From assembly GCF_019511445.1 (NCBI RefSeq), contig NZ_JAEUAN010000006.1, forward strand, positions 124,001-188,000: a stretch of 64,000 bases of DNA, written 5' to 3'. The notes beneath the pieces are model-generated. The model did not search any database, was not told the DNA's origin, and saw nothing but the letters and a program-made list of their open reading frames with translations. Of the stretch, positions 49,663-58,446 are shown piece after piece (within the stretch, counting starts at the first letter, position 1; every line of letters begins with the position of its first letter). The translations under genes were made by a program, and so were the position numbers. The DNA is from Aliirhizobium wenxiniae. Its GTDB lineage: Bacteria; Pseudomonadota; Alphaproteobacteria; Rhizobiales; Rhizobiaceae.

Positions 49663-51081
49663 ATGGACGCCAGTCGGAAAAGACCTGCCAGATATGGATC
49701 AGGCTTGGCCAGTACGTTGGCTGTTGCCGGTTTTTTGCTGGCCGCTCCGCAGTTGCTGTTTGCGCAGGATGCCGCGCCGTCGGGCGATGGTGCGGTAACC
49801 GCGGCCTCGGTCGAGAATGCCGGTCCCACTGCAGAATTGCAAAAGAAGCAGAAAGAGACTCGCAAGGAACTCGAAGCGCTCGGGAAGACAATGCAGCTGT
49901 CGGGCGACAAGATCTCCGAGATCGAGAGAAGCATTGCGCAAACCAACAAAGACAGCGCCGATATCCGCCAGGCCCTGATCGATTCTGCGAAGAAGCGGCA
50001 GGATCTGGAGCGGAAGATCCAGGAAAGCGAAAAGAAGATCGCAGCCCTCGGAGTGCAGGAAGACGGAATTCGCGCATCGCTTCGCAGTCGCCGGGGTGTT
50101 CTTGCGGAAGTGCTCGGTGCGCTTGAGCGGATGGGTCGCAACCCGCCGCCGGCATTGCTGGTGAAGCCGGAGGATGCGCTTGCGTCCGTGCGCAGCGCCA
50201 TTCTTCTCGGTGCTGTCGTGCCGGGGATGCGGGCAGAAGCCGAACGACTCGTTGCAGATCTGAAAGCCTTGAGCGAGACGCGCAAAGCCGTGGCCAGCGA
50301 AAAGCAGTCCGTGTCGGATACGATTGCGGCAAGCCTCGAAGAAGACAAGCGCATGGATCTTCTCCTAGCCGAAAACGAAAAGTTGAATGGCCGCAATACT
50401 GCCGAACTTGATGCGGAGCGCCGGCGCTCGGACGAGTTGGCAGGCCGCGCAACGTCGCTTGAAGGACTTATTTCCTCGCTGGAGAGCGAGATATCCTCGG
50501 TGCGGGAGGCTATGGCGGCTGCGCGGGCGGAAGAAGAGCGTCAAAAGCGTCTCACACAGGCTGAGCGCGAGAAGGCCAGGGAGCTTGCCGAGAGCGGTGT
50601 GCCTGACAAAAACCGCATTGCGCCAGCATATGCGTTTGCGAGTCTGAGGCATAAGCTGGAATTTCCGGTTGCCGGTGATGTCGTACGCTCGTTCGGCGAT
50701 CCCGATGGAACAGGACATACGGCGCGGGGCATGACAATCGCATCCAATGCCGGGGCCATCGTGACTGCGCCAGCGGATGGTTCGATCGTCTTTGCCGGAG
50801 CCTTCAGAAGCTACGGACAGATGATCATCCTCAATGTCGGTGACGGATATTACGTGGTTCTGACGGGCATGAAGGATGTGAATGTCCGCCAGGGACGTTT
50901 TGTCTTCAGCGGCGAACCGATCGCCGTGATGGGTGAGAAAAGAGTGGCGAGTGCAACTGCGTTGGCGCTGGAAACGGATCGCCCGACGCTTTACATTGAA
51001 TTTAGAAACGGCAACACCACGGTTGATTCCAAGCCGTGGTGGACGGCCAAGGGAACTGGAAGGGCACGAAATGATTCGTAG
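49663..51081 (+). CDS. EnvC-like murein hydrolase activator (M23 fold)
   Basis: ATG 49663 (MDASRKRPARYG) follows CGGAG; longer starts at 49606 add an unlikely leader. The 472-residue protein has an N-terminal signal/anchor (about 12-30), a long coiled coil (about 55-270, with repeated ELQKKQKETRKELEAL and KKRQDLERKIQESEKKI), and a LytM/M23 domain at the end (FPVAGDVVRSFGDPDGTGHTARGMTIASNAG, PADGSIVFAGAFRSYGQMIILN). The usual zinc His/Asp residues appear degenerate (ARGMTI), as in EnvC, which activates amidases at division. Coupled to ctpA. Confidence 0.87.
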   Translation: MDASRKRPARYGSGLASTLAVAGFLLAAPQLLFAQDAAPSGDGAVTAASVENAGPTAELQKKQKETRKELEALGKTMQLSGDKISEIERSIAQTNKDSADIRQALIDSAKKRQDLERKIQESEKKIAALGVQEDGIRASLRSRRGVLAEVLGALERMGRNPPPALLVKPEDALASVRSAILLGAVVPGMRAEAERLVADLKALSETRKAVASEKQSVSDTIAASLEEDKRMDLLLAENEKLNGRNTAELDAERRRSDELAGRATSLEGLISSLESEISSVREAMAAARAEEERQKRLTQAEREKARELAESGVPDKNRIAPAYAFASLRHKLEFPVAGDVVRSFGDPDGTGHTARGMTIASNAGAIVTAPADGSIVFAGAFRSYGQMIILNVGDGYYVVLTGMKDVNVRQGRFVFSGEPIAVMGEKRVASATALALETDRPTLYIEFRNGNTTVDSKPWWTAKGTGRARNDS

Positions 51082-52402
51082 GGCTTCGCTTGTCATCGTC
51101 GGTGCACTCATGGGTGCGACAGCGATGAGTGTCATCTATTCGGCCGGCGTGCCGGCCCAGGCAGCCGGAGCGTCGACCTATAAGGAATTGTCCATTTTCG
51201 GTGACGTCTTCGAACGCGTTCGCGCCCAGTATGTGACGGCGCCGGATGAAGAGAAGCTGGTCGAGAATGCGATCAATGGCATGCTGACCTCGCTTGATCC
51301 GCATTCGAGCTTCATGAATGCCAAGGATGCCGAGGACATGCGGACCCAGACCCGCGGTGAGTTCGGCGGTCTTGGTATCGAAGTGACGATGGAAAACGAG
51401 TTGGTCAAGGTCATTGCGCCGATCGACGATACGCCCGCTTCCAAGGCCGGTATTCTTGCCGGTGACTTCATCTCCGAAATCGACGGCCAGTCCATCCGCG
51501 GCCTGAAGCTTGAAGAAGCGGTCGAGAAGATGCGCGGCGCGGTCAACACGCCGATCAAGCTCACGGTTATCCGCCAGGGCGCCGACAAGCCGCTCGATAT
51601 TACCGTCGTTCGTGACGTGATTGCCGTGCGCGCGGTCAAGTCCCGTGTGGAAGGCGGCGATGTCGGTTACGTCCGCGTCATCTCCTTCACGGAAAAAACC
51701 TATGACGACCTCGAAAATGCGATCAAGAAGATCAAGGCCGATGTCCCGGCCGACAAGCTGAAGGGTTATGTTCTCGACCTGCGCCTTAATCCGGGCGGTC
51801 TTCTCGATCAGGCGATCAATGTGTCGGATGCCTTCCTGGAGCGTGGAGAGGTTGTTTCTACCCGTGGCCGGAATGCGGATGAGACCCGCCGCTTCAATGC
51901 CGGTCCGGGCGATCTGACAGATGGCAAGCCGGTTATCGTGCTGATCAATGGCGGCTCTGCCTCGGCGTCGGAAATCGTTGCCGGTGCGCTTCAGGATCTG
52001 AAGCGGGCAACCGTTGTCGGTACACGTTCCTTCGGTAAAGGCTCGGTCCAGACGATCATTCCGCTCGGTGATGCCGGTGCGCTGCGTCTGACGACTGCGC
52101 TCTATTACACACCATCCGGCAAGTCGATTCAGGGGACCGGTATCAATCCGGATATCAAGGTCGATCAGCCGCTGCCGCCTGAACTGCAGGGCAAGTTGAA
52201 GGCAGAGGGTGAATCCAGCCTCAAGGGCCATATTCAGGGCAATGCCGAGACGGAAGAAGGCTCCGGTTCTGCCGCTTATGTGCCGCCGGAAGCCAAGGAC
52301 GATATCCAGTTGAACTACGCTCTGGATCTTCTCCATGGCACAAAGACGGATCCGAGCTTCCCGGCCAGTCCCGACAAGGCTGCAGCTGCCGTCAAGAAGT
52401 AA
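51071..52402 (+). CDS. ctpA: Carboxy-terminal processing protease (S41)
   Basis: ATG 51071 overlaps the envC-like stop by 11 bases; the long frame before it is not coding. The 443-residue protein has a signal peptide (about 1-32, AQAAG), a PDZ domain (about 90-165, GGLGIEVTMENELVKVIAPIDDTPASKAGI reduced) and the S41 catalytic core: LDLRLNPGGLLDQAI, NGGSASASEIVAGALQD with the catalytic Ser, and GTRSFGKGSVQTI with the catalytic Lys. It works in the periplasm on proteins such as cell-wall enzymes. Confidence 0.95.
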   Translation: MIRRASLVIVGALMGATAMSVIYSAGVPAQAAGASTYKELSIFGDVFERVRAQYVTAPDEEKLVENAINGMLTSLDPHSSFMNAKDAEDMRTQTRGEFGGLGIEVTMENELVKVIAPIDDTPASKAGILAGDFISEIDGQSIRGLKLEEAVEKMRGAVNTPIKLTVIRQGADKPLDITVVRDVIAVRAVKSRVEGGDVGYVRVISFTEKTYDDLENAIKKIKADVPADKLKGYVLDLRLNPGGLLDQAINVSDAFLERGEVVSTRGRNADETRRFNAGPGDLTDGKPVIVLINGGSASASEIVAGALQDLKRATVVGTRSFGKGSVQTIIPLGDAGALRLTTALYYTPSGKSIQGTGINPDIKVDQPLPPELQGKLKAEGESSLKGHIQGNAETEEGSGSAAYVPPEAKDDIQLNYALDLLHGTKTDPSFPASPDKAAAAVKK

Positions 52403-52410
52403 TCACAGTG

Positions 52411-52442
52411 CCGGGGGAGCCTGAATGGGTCCCCCGGATTTT
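52411..52442 (+). terminator. Terminator after ctpA
   Basis: CCGGGGGA (52411-52418) / TCCCCCGG (52430-52437) stem with an 11-base loop, followed by ATTTTTC. The next gene starts 31 bases later. Confidence 0.8.
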
Positions 52443-52472
52443 TCATGACCGCGGGATAGCACGGATATTAGC

Positions 52473-53663
52473 GTGGGTACTGATCTCCATGCACCCTTGG
52501 GACAAGGGCGGCCACCGAAGACGAAACGTTCGTGGCGTAGTTACAAGGCCGTTTTCTGCGGCGGTGTGGGCGTTATCGGCGTTATCGCTCTCTCCATCTA
52601 TGTCATTCGCGAAGACGACGGGCTCAGGCGGGTTGCTGCCAATGTCGAGCAGGCGTCTCCTAAGGATAAATCCGCTTCTTCAAAAGAGGCGGATGGTGGG
52701 GCTCATTCTACACAAACGGGCACATCGTCGGAGCGTACCGCGTCAGGCGCCAATATCGAGCGCATGGCTACCGGTGACGGCAACTATGTCACCAAATACA
52801 CGCCGCGTGACCGGACCGGGCCGCTTGTCATTGATGCCCAGAGGATGGGCCAGGATCCGCGCGTAGCCGGCCAACCTAACCTTGATCTTGTCGAAGAAAC
52901 CGAGGACGGAAAGCTGCCGATCGTCGGTGCCGACGGTCTGCGTCCGATGGATCAATATGCGAGGCCATGGTCGGGCGAGAGAGGCGCGCGCATTGCCATC
53001 GTGATCAGCGGCCTTGGCCTCAGCCAGACCGGCAGCCAGAAGGCGATCCAGCAACTGCCGGCCGGCGTCACGCTTGCATTTGCGGCGAGCGGCAACAGCC
53101 TCCAACGTTGGATGCAGGAGGCGCGGCGCAAAGGGCACGAAATCTTGCTGCAGGTCCCGTTCGAACCTTTCGATTATCCGGCGAATGACCCCGGTCCGAC
53201 GACGTTGCTGACCGCGAATTCCGCCAAGGATAACCTCTCGCTCCTGCATCAGGCCATGGCGCGGGTGACCAATTATACCGGTATCGTGAACTACCAGGGC
53301 GCGCATTACCTGTCGGATGAGAAGGCTCTGCGGCCGGTGCTGCAGGATGTGGCAAAAAGAGGGCTGCTTTTCCTCGACGACGGGACGTCATCTCTTTCCA
53401 AGACGGGTTCCGTATCCGATGCCGTCAAACTACCGCATGCATTCGCCGATGTCGTGCTTGACGGGCAGGTGCAGACGCAGGCCATTCTGCGGAAACTCGA
53501 CGAACTGGGGCGGATTGCTGATCGAAACGGGACGGCGATCGGCATTGCCGCAGCTTACGACGAAAGCATCGATGCTGTAAGGCAGTGGAGCGAAGAAGCG
53601 ACGCAGCGCGGCATCGAGATCGTAGGGGTTTCGGCGATCGTGCGTGACAAAAGCGAACCCTGA
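52473..53663 (+). CDS. Divergent polysaccharide deacetylase family protein (YibQ-like)
   Basis: GTG 52473 begins a 396-residue protein with one N-terminal membrane anchor (about 27-45: VFCGGVGVIGVIALSIYVI), a low-complexity periplasmic linker, and a divergent polysaccharide deacetylase domain (DUF610, about 165-390): RIAIVISGLGLSQTGSQKAIQQLPAGVTLAFA reduced, GHEILLQVPFEPFDYPANDPGP, TNYTGIVNYQGAHYLSD and LFLDDGTSS. The family usually follows envC-ctpA and is linked to the cell wall; its activity is not established. Confidence 0.88.
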   Translation: MGTDLHAPLGQGRPPKTKRSWRSYKAVFCGGVGVIGVIALSIYVIREDDGLRRVAANVEQASPKDKSASSKEADGGAHSTQTGTSSERTASGANIERMATGDGNYVTKYTPRDRTGPLVIDAQRMGQDPRVAGQPNLDLVEETEDGKLPIVGADGLRPMDQYARPWSGERGARIAIVISGLGLSQTGSQKAIQQLPAGVTLAFAASGNSLQRWMQEARRKGHEILLQVPFEPFDYPANDPGPTTLLTANSAKDNLSLLHQAMARVTNYTGIVNYQGAHYLSDEKALRPVLQDVAKRGLLFLDDGTSSLSKTGSVSDAVKLPHAFADVVLDGQVQTQAILRKLDELGRIADRNGTAIGIAAAYDESIDAVRQWSEEATQRGIEIVGVSAIVRDKSEP

Positions 53664-53676
53664 TGGAGAATGAAGC

Positions 53677-54219
53677 ATGTCCAAAAAGGACGCGGCCAAG
53701 AAGAGCGGGACGGTGAAGGCGGAAGATCTGCCGTATCGGCCCTGTGTCGGGATCATGGTGCTCAACCGTGACGGATTGGTCTGGGCAGGCCGCAGGATCT
53801 CCGAAGGAAACAGCGAATATGATGGCTCGCCGCAGCTCTGGCAGATGCCGCAGGGGGGCATAGACAAGGGCGAGGATGCGCTTCCGGCCGCCTATCGTGA
53901 GCTTTACGAAGAAACAGGCATGAAGACGGTCACGCTACTTGCCCAATCGAAAGACTGGATCAACTACGATCTTCCGGCGCATCTCATCGGTATCGGGCTC
54001 AAGGGGAAATATCGCGGGCAGACCCAGCGCTGGTTCGCCTTCCGCTTTGAGGGCGATGAGAGCGAGATCGCCATCAATCCGCCGCCGGGCGGTCACTCGC
54101 CCGAATTCGATGCCTGGGACTGGAAGCCGATGGCTGATCTACCCGGTCTGATCGTGCCCTTCAAACGTCAGGTTTACGATCAGGTGGTTGCTGAGTTTTC
54201 GCATCTGGCCGCAGTCTGA
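53677..54219 (+). CDS. rppH: RNA pyrophosphohydrolase
   Basis: The 180-residue Nudix protein has the strand [21 protein letters not shown] and the Nudix box [22 protein letters not shown] (about 61-83, GX5EX7REUXEEXGU). [15 protein letters not shown] and [27 protein letters not shown] are typical for RppH/IalA of alphaproteobacteria. It removes pyrophosphate from mRNA 5' ends and starts decay; homologues in Bartonella were named invasion protein IalA. Confidence 0.93.
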   Translation: MSKKDAAKKSGTVKAEDLPYRPCVGIMVLNRDGLVWAGRRISEGNSEYDGSPQLWQMPQGGIDKGEDALPAAYRELYEETGMKTVTLLAQSKDWINYDLPAHLIGIGLKGKYRGQTQRWFAFRFEGDESEIAINPPPGGHSPEFDAWDWKPMADLPGLIVPFKRQVYDQVVAEFSHLAAV

Positions 54220-54247
54220 GTTTTGGCGCTGCCGTGAACCATAAATG

Positions 54248-54275
54248 AAAGACCCGGCCCGAAAGCCGGGTCTTT
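54248..54275. terminator. Bidirectional terminator between rppH and bfr
   Basis: Perfect 11-base stem AAAGACCCGGC (54248-54258) / GCCGGGTCTTT (54265-54275) with a 6-base loop, between two convergent genes. Confidence 0.85.
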
Positions 54276-54281
54276 GATCAT

Positions 54282-54767
54282 TCACTCTGCAGCGTCGGCC
54301 GATTCCGCGTTGAGCTGGCCGTAACGTTCCTCACCGATCTTCGTCAGCAGGTCGAGCTGCGTTTCGAGGAAGTCGATATGACCTTCCTCATCCATCAGCA
54401 GTTCCTCGAACAGCTTCATGGAAACGTAGTCGCCTGCCTCATGACAGAGATCGCGGGAGGCTTTGTAGGCCGTGCGGGCGTCATATTCGCCAGCAAGATC
54501 CGCTTCCAATACTTCCTTGACATTCTGGCCGATACGCAGCGGCGCGACCGTCTGGAGATTGGGATGGCCCTCGAGGAAGATGATACGGTCGATCAGACGA
54601 TCGGCATGCTGCATTTCTTCGATGGATTCGGCACGCTCCTTCTTTGCGAGCTTGGTGAAACCCCAGTCGCTCAGAAGACGATAGTGCAGCCAGTATTGAT
54701 TAACGGCCCCAAGTTCGAGGAACAAAGCCTCGTTAAGCCGCTCGATGACCCTTTTGTCGCCTTTCAA
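54282..54767 (-). CDS. bfr: Bacterioferritin
   Basis: TTG 54767 is preferred: it follows AGGAGAG by 6 bases and gives 161 residues beginning (M)[18 protein letters not shown], the normal bacterioferritin start and length. ATG 54791 would add eight odd residues. Ferroxidase ligands are visible (E in [27 protein letters not shown] in [13 protein letters not shown]) and a Met near residue 52 region would bind haem ([10 protein letters not shown]). It stores iron in a 24-mer. The start overlaps the end of bfd. Confidence 0.93.
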   Translation of the reverse strand: MKGDKRVIERLNEALFLELGAVNQYWLHYRLLSDWGFTKLAKKERAESIEEMQHADRLIDRIIFLEGHPNLQTVAPLRIGQNVKEVLEADLAGEYDARTAYKASRDLCHEAGDYVSMKLFEELLMDEEGHIDFLETQLDLLTKIGEERYGQLNAESADAAE

Positions 54768-55044
54768 TGTCCGCTCTCCTGTTTTCCTCATGGAACTGCT
54801 TCAAGCGAGACAAATATATAACGACTTCGTCCTCCGTCGAGTGACGCAGGGCATGATATTCTTCGGTCGTGCGGATAATCAGATCCACCACATTGGGGAA
54901 ACAGCCACAACAGCGGCCACGTTTGCTCATGGCATGATAGACTTTCGCCGGAACGATGAGCTGCCAACAGTCTTCGTCAAGAAGCTGGACGATGACGTCC
55001 CTGATTTCCTTGTCCGTGATGTAGTTGCAGCTGCAGACGAGCAT
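54733..55044 (-). CDS. bfd: Bacterioferritin-associated ferredoxin
   Basis: ATG 55044 ([16 protein letters not shown]) is the usual start; 55062 adds six residues. The 103-residue product has the BFD-type [2Fe-2S] site: CSC near the start and RGRCCGCFP near residue 43-51. Compared with the about 64-residue E. coli protein it has a helical C-terminal extension, common in rhizobia. Bfd gives electrons to bacterioferritin to release iron. It precedes and overlaps bfr. Confidence 0.9.
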   Translation of the reverse strand: MLVCSCNYITDKEIRDVIVQLLDEDCWQLIVPAKVYHAMSKRGRCCGCFPNVVDLIIRTTEEYHALRHSTEDEVVIYLSRLKQFHEENRRADIERRQKGHRAA

Positions 55045-55079
55045 TTCCGGTAGACCTGTCAAACATGACCAACGCTATC

Positions 55080-55097
55080 TTCTTTTGTGAAAGAAGA
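55080..55097. promoter_or_regulatory. Inverted repeat upstream of bfd
   Basis: CTTCTTT-TGTG-AAAGAAG is a perfect 7-base inverted repeat 36 bases before the bfd start. It could be an operator for an iron regulator, but it does not match an Irr or RirA box well enough to name one. Confidence 0.35.
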
Positions 55098-55219
55098 CCC
55101 TGCATGTCAAGAAAAATCCAATTCTGCTTAATCACGGATTGCTAACACGTCGCTCTCGGCAGAGCTTCAGTTCCAACAGACGGTTTGTGCCGGCTTTGCC
55201 GCTGGGAAAAGTCTTATCG

Positions 55220-55486
55220 TTATTTCGGGATGTCGTTTCGCATGCCTGGCTCTGCTGGTGGATGCGGCCTGTTGATCATCACGGAAGCTTCCACCACAAG
55301 CGGCATCAGGTCATGGGCGCCTTCGTCCAGGCTTTCGAACAGATGCTTGCGCATGCGCGGTTCCCAGAACTTGTTGATATGAATGGCGACGCCCTTCGCT
55401 CTCTCGGCTTCGGGCTGAGACATGAAGAATGTAGCGATCTGATTTGCCATTCTGATCAGCTTTTCCTGCCCCTGATCATGCGACAT
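55220..55486 (-). CDS. fdsD: Formate dehydrogenase delta subunit
   Basis: ATG 55486 (MSHDQGQEKLIRMANQ) follows AAAAGGAGCC; the longer frame to 55648 overlaps fdsA. The 88 residues match FdsD: QIATFFMSQPEAERAKGVAIHINKFWEPRMR pattern, ending in a Pro-rich tail. FdsD is needed for full activity of the NAD-linked formate dehydrogenase; its exact part is thought to be assembly or stability. Last gene of fdsGBAD. Confidence 0.9.
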   Translation of the reverse strand: MSHDQGQEKLIRMANQIATFFMSQPEAERAKGVAIHINKFWEPRMRKHLFESLDEGAHDLMPLVVEASVMINRPHPPAEPGMRNDIPK

Positions 55487-55562
55487 AGGCGGCTCCTTTT
55501 GTGCTCGGAAGCGGAGGAATTTCAGAATACCGAAAATGATAAGGCGAAGGTCTTGATCGGCT

Positions 55563-58442
55563 CTACTCCGCGGCCTCCATTTTCCCTGCAATGCGACGTG
55601 AGCGGCGAGACAGATCATTGTAATCCTCCTGCCATTCGGTGGGACCATTTGACGGAGAAACCTGAACTGCCGTCACCTTGTATTCCGGGCAGTTGGTCGC
55701 CCAGTCGGAAAAGTCGGTGGTGATGACATTGGCCTGCGTACCCGGGTGATGGAAAGTCGTGTAGACGACGCCCGGTGACACACGGTCGGTGATAAGGGCC
55801 CTCAGCGTCGTATCGCCCGAGCGGCTTGCAAGCTTGATCCAGTCTCCATCCTTGATGCCGCGCTGTTCGGCATCATGCGGATGAATTTCCAGTCGGTCTT
55901 CCGAGTGCCAGGTGACGTTTTCGGTACGGCGCGTCTGCGCCCCGACATTGTATTGGCTGAGAATACGGCCGGTGGTGAGCAGAAGTGGAAAACGCGGGCC
56001 TGTACGCTCGTCGGTGGCGACATATTCCGTGCGGATGAACTTGCCCTTGCCACGCACGAAACCGTCGACATGCATGATCGGCGATCCTTCAGGATGAGCT
56101 TCGTTGCAAGGCCACTGAACCGAGCCCATTTTTTCGAGATAGTCGTAGGATACCAAAGCGAAGCTCGGCGTCGTCGCGGCAATCTCATCCATGATTTCGG
56201 ATGGATGTGCATAGTTCCAGTTTAGCCGCATCGCCTGCGCAAGCTTCTGCGTCACTTCCCAGTCGGCATAGCCATTCTTCGGGGACATCACCTTGCGCAC
56301 CCGGTTGATGCGGCGTTCGGCATTGGTGAAGGTTCCGTCCTTCTCGAGGAAGGTAGAACCCGGCAGAAAGACATGGGCGTAATTGGCCGTCTCGTTGAGG
56401 AAGAGATCATGCACGACGACGCATTCCATCGCAGCCAGACCGGCCGACACATGCTTGGTGTCCGGATCTGACTGGAGAATGTCCTCGCCCTGGATATAGA
56501 TGCCCTTGAACGTGCCTTCGACGGCTGCATCCAGCATGTTGGGAATGCGTAGGCCCGGCTCGTTGTTAAGCGTCACGCCCCAGAGCTTTTCGAATGTTTC
56601 GCGCGTGGCGTCATCGGAAATGTGCCGGTAGCCGGGCAGCTCGTGCGGGAACGATCCCATGTCACAGGAGCCCTGGACATTATTCTGGCCGCGCAGCGGG
56701 TTTACCCCGACGCCTGGCCGGCCGATATTGCCGGTTACCATGGCGAGGTTGGCGATCGCCATGACGGTTGTCGAACCCTGGCTGTGTTCGGTAACGCCGA
56801 GGCCGTAATAGATCGCGCCGTTGCCGCCGGTGGCAAACAGCCGGGCTGCACCGCGCAACAGATCGGCCGGAACGCCGGTAAAGCTTTCCGTGACTTCCGG
56901 GCTATTGGCCTGCTCAGAGACGAAGCTGGCCCAGTCCTCGAATTCCGACCAGTCGCAGCGTTCGCGAATAAACGCTTCCGCAAACAGCCCTTCAGTGACG
57001 ATCACATGCGCCAGCGCCGTCATGACAGCGACATTGGTGCCGGGTTTCAGGGGCAGATGATAGGCCGCTTCCACATGCGGTGTCCGCACCAGATCGATGC
57101 GGCGCGGATCGATGACGATCAGTTTTGCGCCCTGCCGCAGTCGTTTTTTCAGGCGTGAACCGAAGACCGGATGCCCATCCGTCGGGTTGGCACCAATGAC
57201 GATGACCACATCGGACTGTTCTATACTGTCAAAATTCTGCGTGCCGGCCGACGTGCCGAACGCCTGACCGAGGCCATAACCTGTCGGCGAATGGCAGACG
57301 CGGGCGCAGGTATCGACATTGTTGTTGCCGAAACCGGCGCGCACCAGTTTCTGCACCAGGAATGTTTCCTCGTTGGTGCAGCGCGACGAGGTGATGCCGC
57401 CGATGGCGTCACGGCCATACTGGTACTGGATACGTCGGAACTCGGTGGCGACATGGGAAAACGCCTCTTCCCAGTTCACTTCCCGCCACGGGTCGGAAAT
57501 CTTCTCTCGGATCATCGGGTTGAGGATACGGTCCTTGTGGCTGGCGTACCCATAGGCGAAGCGGCCCTTGACGCAGGAATGGCCGCGGTTGGCCTGTCCG
57601 TCCTTCCACGGCACCATGCGCACCAGTTCCTCACCACGCATCTCGGCCTTGAAGGAACAGCCGACGCCGCAATAGGCGCAGGTGGTAACGGCTGAATGTT
57701 CCGGCTGGCCGATGGCGATCACCGACTTCTCCGTCAATGTCGCGGTGGGACAGGCCTGCACGCAGGCGCCGCAGGATACGCATTCGGATTCCATGAAATG
57801 CTCGTGTGCACCGGGCGAGACGCGGCTTTCGAAACCACGCCCTTCGATCGTCAGCGCGAAAGTACCCTGCACTTCCTCGCATGCGCGCACACAGCGTGAA
57901 CAGACGATGCATTTGGATGGATCATAGGTGAAATAGGGATTTGATTCGTCTTTCGGCATCCATCTGGCGTTCATCTCGCCATTGTTGCGGCTACGGACGT
58001 GGTTGTCGCCTTCATAGCCATAGCGCACGTCACGCAGACCGACTGCGCCTGCCATGTTCTGCAATTCGCAGTCGCCATTGGCGGCGCAGGTCAGGCAGTC
58101 GAGCGGGTGATCGGAAATATAAAGCTCCATCACGCCGCGGCGGATATCCTTCAGCCGATTGGTCTGAGTATGGACGACCATATTCGGCGCAACGGGCGTT
58201 GTGCAGGAGGAGGGCGTGCCATTGCGGCCCTCGACCTCCACGAGACAGAGCCGGCAGGAACCAAAGGCATCGACCATGTCGGTGGCACATAGCTTTGGAA
58301 TCTGGATGCCTGCCTCCATCGATGCGCGCATGATCGATGTACCTTCCGGCACTGTCACCGAGCGACCATCGACTGTCAGGGTGACCTGGTTTTCGGAGCG
58401 GGATGCTGGTGTGCCGTAGTCTATTTCGTGGATGAGGGACAT
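55563..58442 (-). CDS. fdsA: NAD-dependent formate dehydrogenase alpha subunit (Mo)
   Basis: The 959-residue subunit has an N-terminal 2Fe-2S domain (about 20-95; CLVEVEGRNGTPSSCTTPV), a His-Cys cluster motif (HPLDCLTCAANGDCELQ), two 4Fe-4S motifs (CIVCSRCVRAC and CVSCGACVQACP), the catalytic domain with CAYCGVGC cluster and DTCARVCHSPTGYGL (Cys as Mo ligand near residue 380), and the C-terminal molybdopterin-binding domain (QYNVGAQTRRTENV, DWIKLASRSG). It oxidises formate to CO2 in the cytoplasm. Complete. Confidence 0.96.
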   Translation of the reverse strand: MSLIHEIDYGTPASRSENQVTLTVDGRSVTVPEGTSIMRASMEAGIQIPKLCATDMVDAFGSCRLCLVEVEGRNGTPSSCTTPVAPNMVVHTQTNRLKDIRRGVMELYISDHPLDCLTCAANGDCELQNMAGAVGLRDVRYGYEGDNHVRSRNNGEMNARWMPKDESNPYFTYDPSKCIVCSRCVRACEEVQGTFALTIEGRGFESRVSPGAHEHFMESECVSCGACVQACPTATLTEKSVIAIGQPEHSAVTTCAYCGVGCSFKAEMRGEELVRMVPWKDGQANRGHSCVKGRFAYGYASHKDRILNPMIREKISDPWREVNWEEAFSHVATEFRRIQYQYGRDAIGGITSSRCTNEETFLVQKLVRAGFGNNNVDTCARVCHSPTGYGLGQAFGTSAGTQNFDSIEQSDVVIVIGANPTDGHPVFGSRLKKRLRQGAKLIVIDPRRIDLVRTPHVEAAYHLPLKPGTNVAVMTALAHVIVTEGLFAEAFIRERCDWSEFEDWASFVSEQANSPEVTESFTGVPADLLRGAARLFATGGNGAIYYGLGVTEHSQGSTTVMAIANLAMVTGNIGRPGVGVNPLRGQNNVQGSCDMGSFPHELPGYRHISDDATRETFEKLWGVTLNNEPGLRIPNMLDAAVEGTFKGIYIQGEDILQSDPDTKHVSAGLAAMECVVVHDLFLNETANYAHVFLPGSTFLEKDGTFTNAERRINRVRKVMSPKNGYADWEVTQKLAQAMRLNWNYAHPSEIMDEIAATTPSFALVSYDYLEKMGSVQWPCNEAHPEGSPIMHVDGFVRGKGKFIRTEYVATDERTGPRFPLLLTTGRILSQYNVGAQTRRTENVTWHSEDRLEIHPHDAEQRGIKDGDWIKLASRSGDTTLRALITDRVSPGVVYTTFHHPGTQANVITTDFSDWATNCPEYKVTAVQVSPSNGPTEWQEDYNDLSRRSRRIAGKMEAAE

Positions 58443-58446
58443 GGTT

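Noticed and set aside
51002..52336. A 444-codon minus-strand frame
   Set aside because: Antisense shadow of ctpA, rich in residues typical of reversed GC-rich codons.
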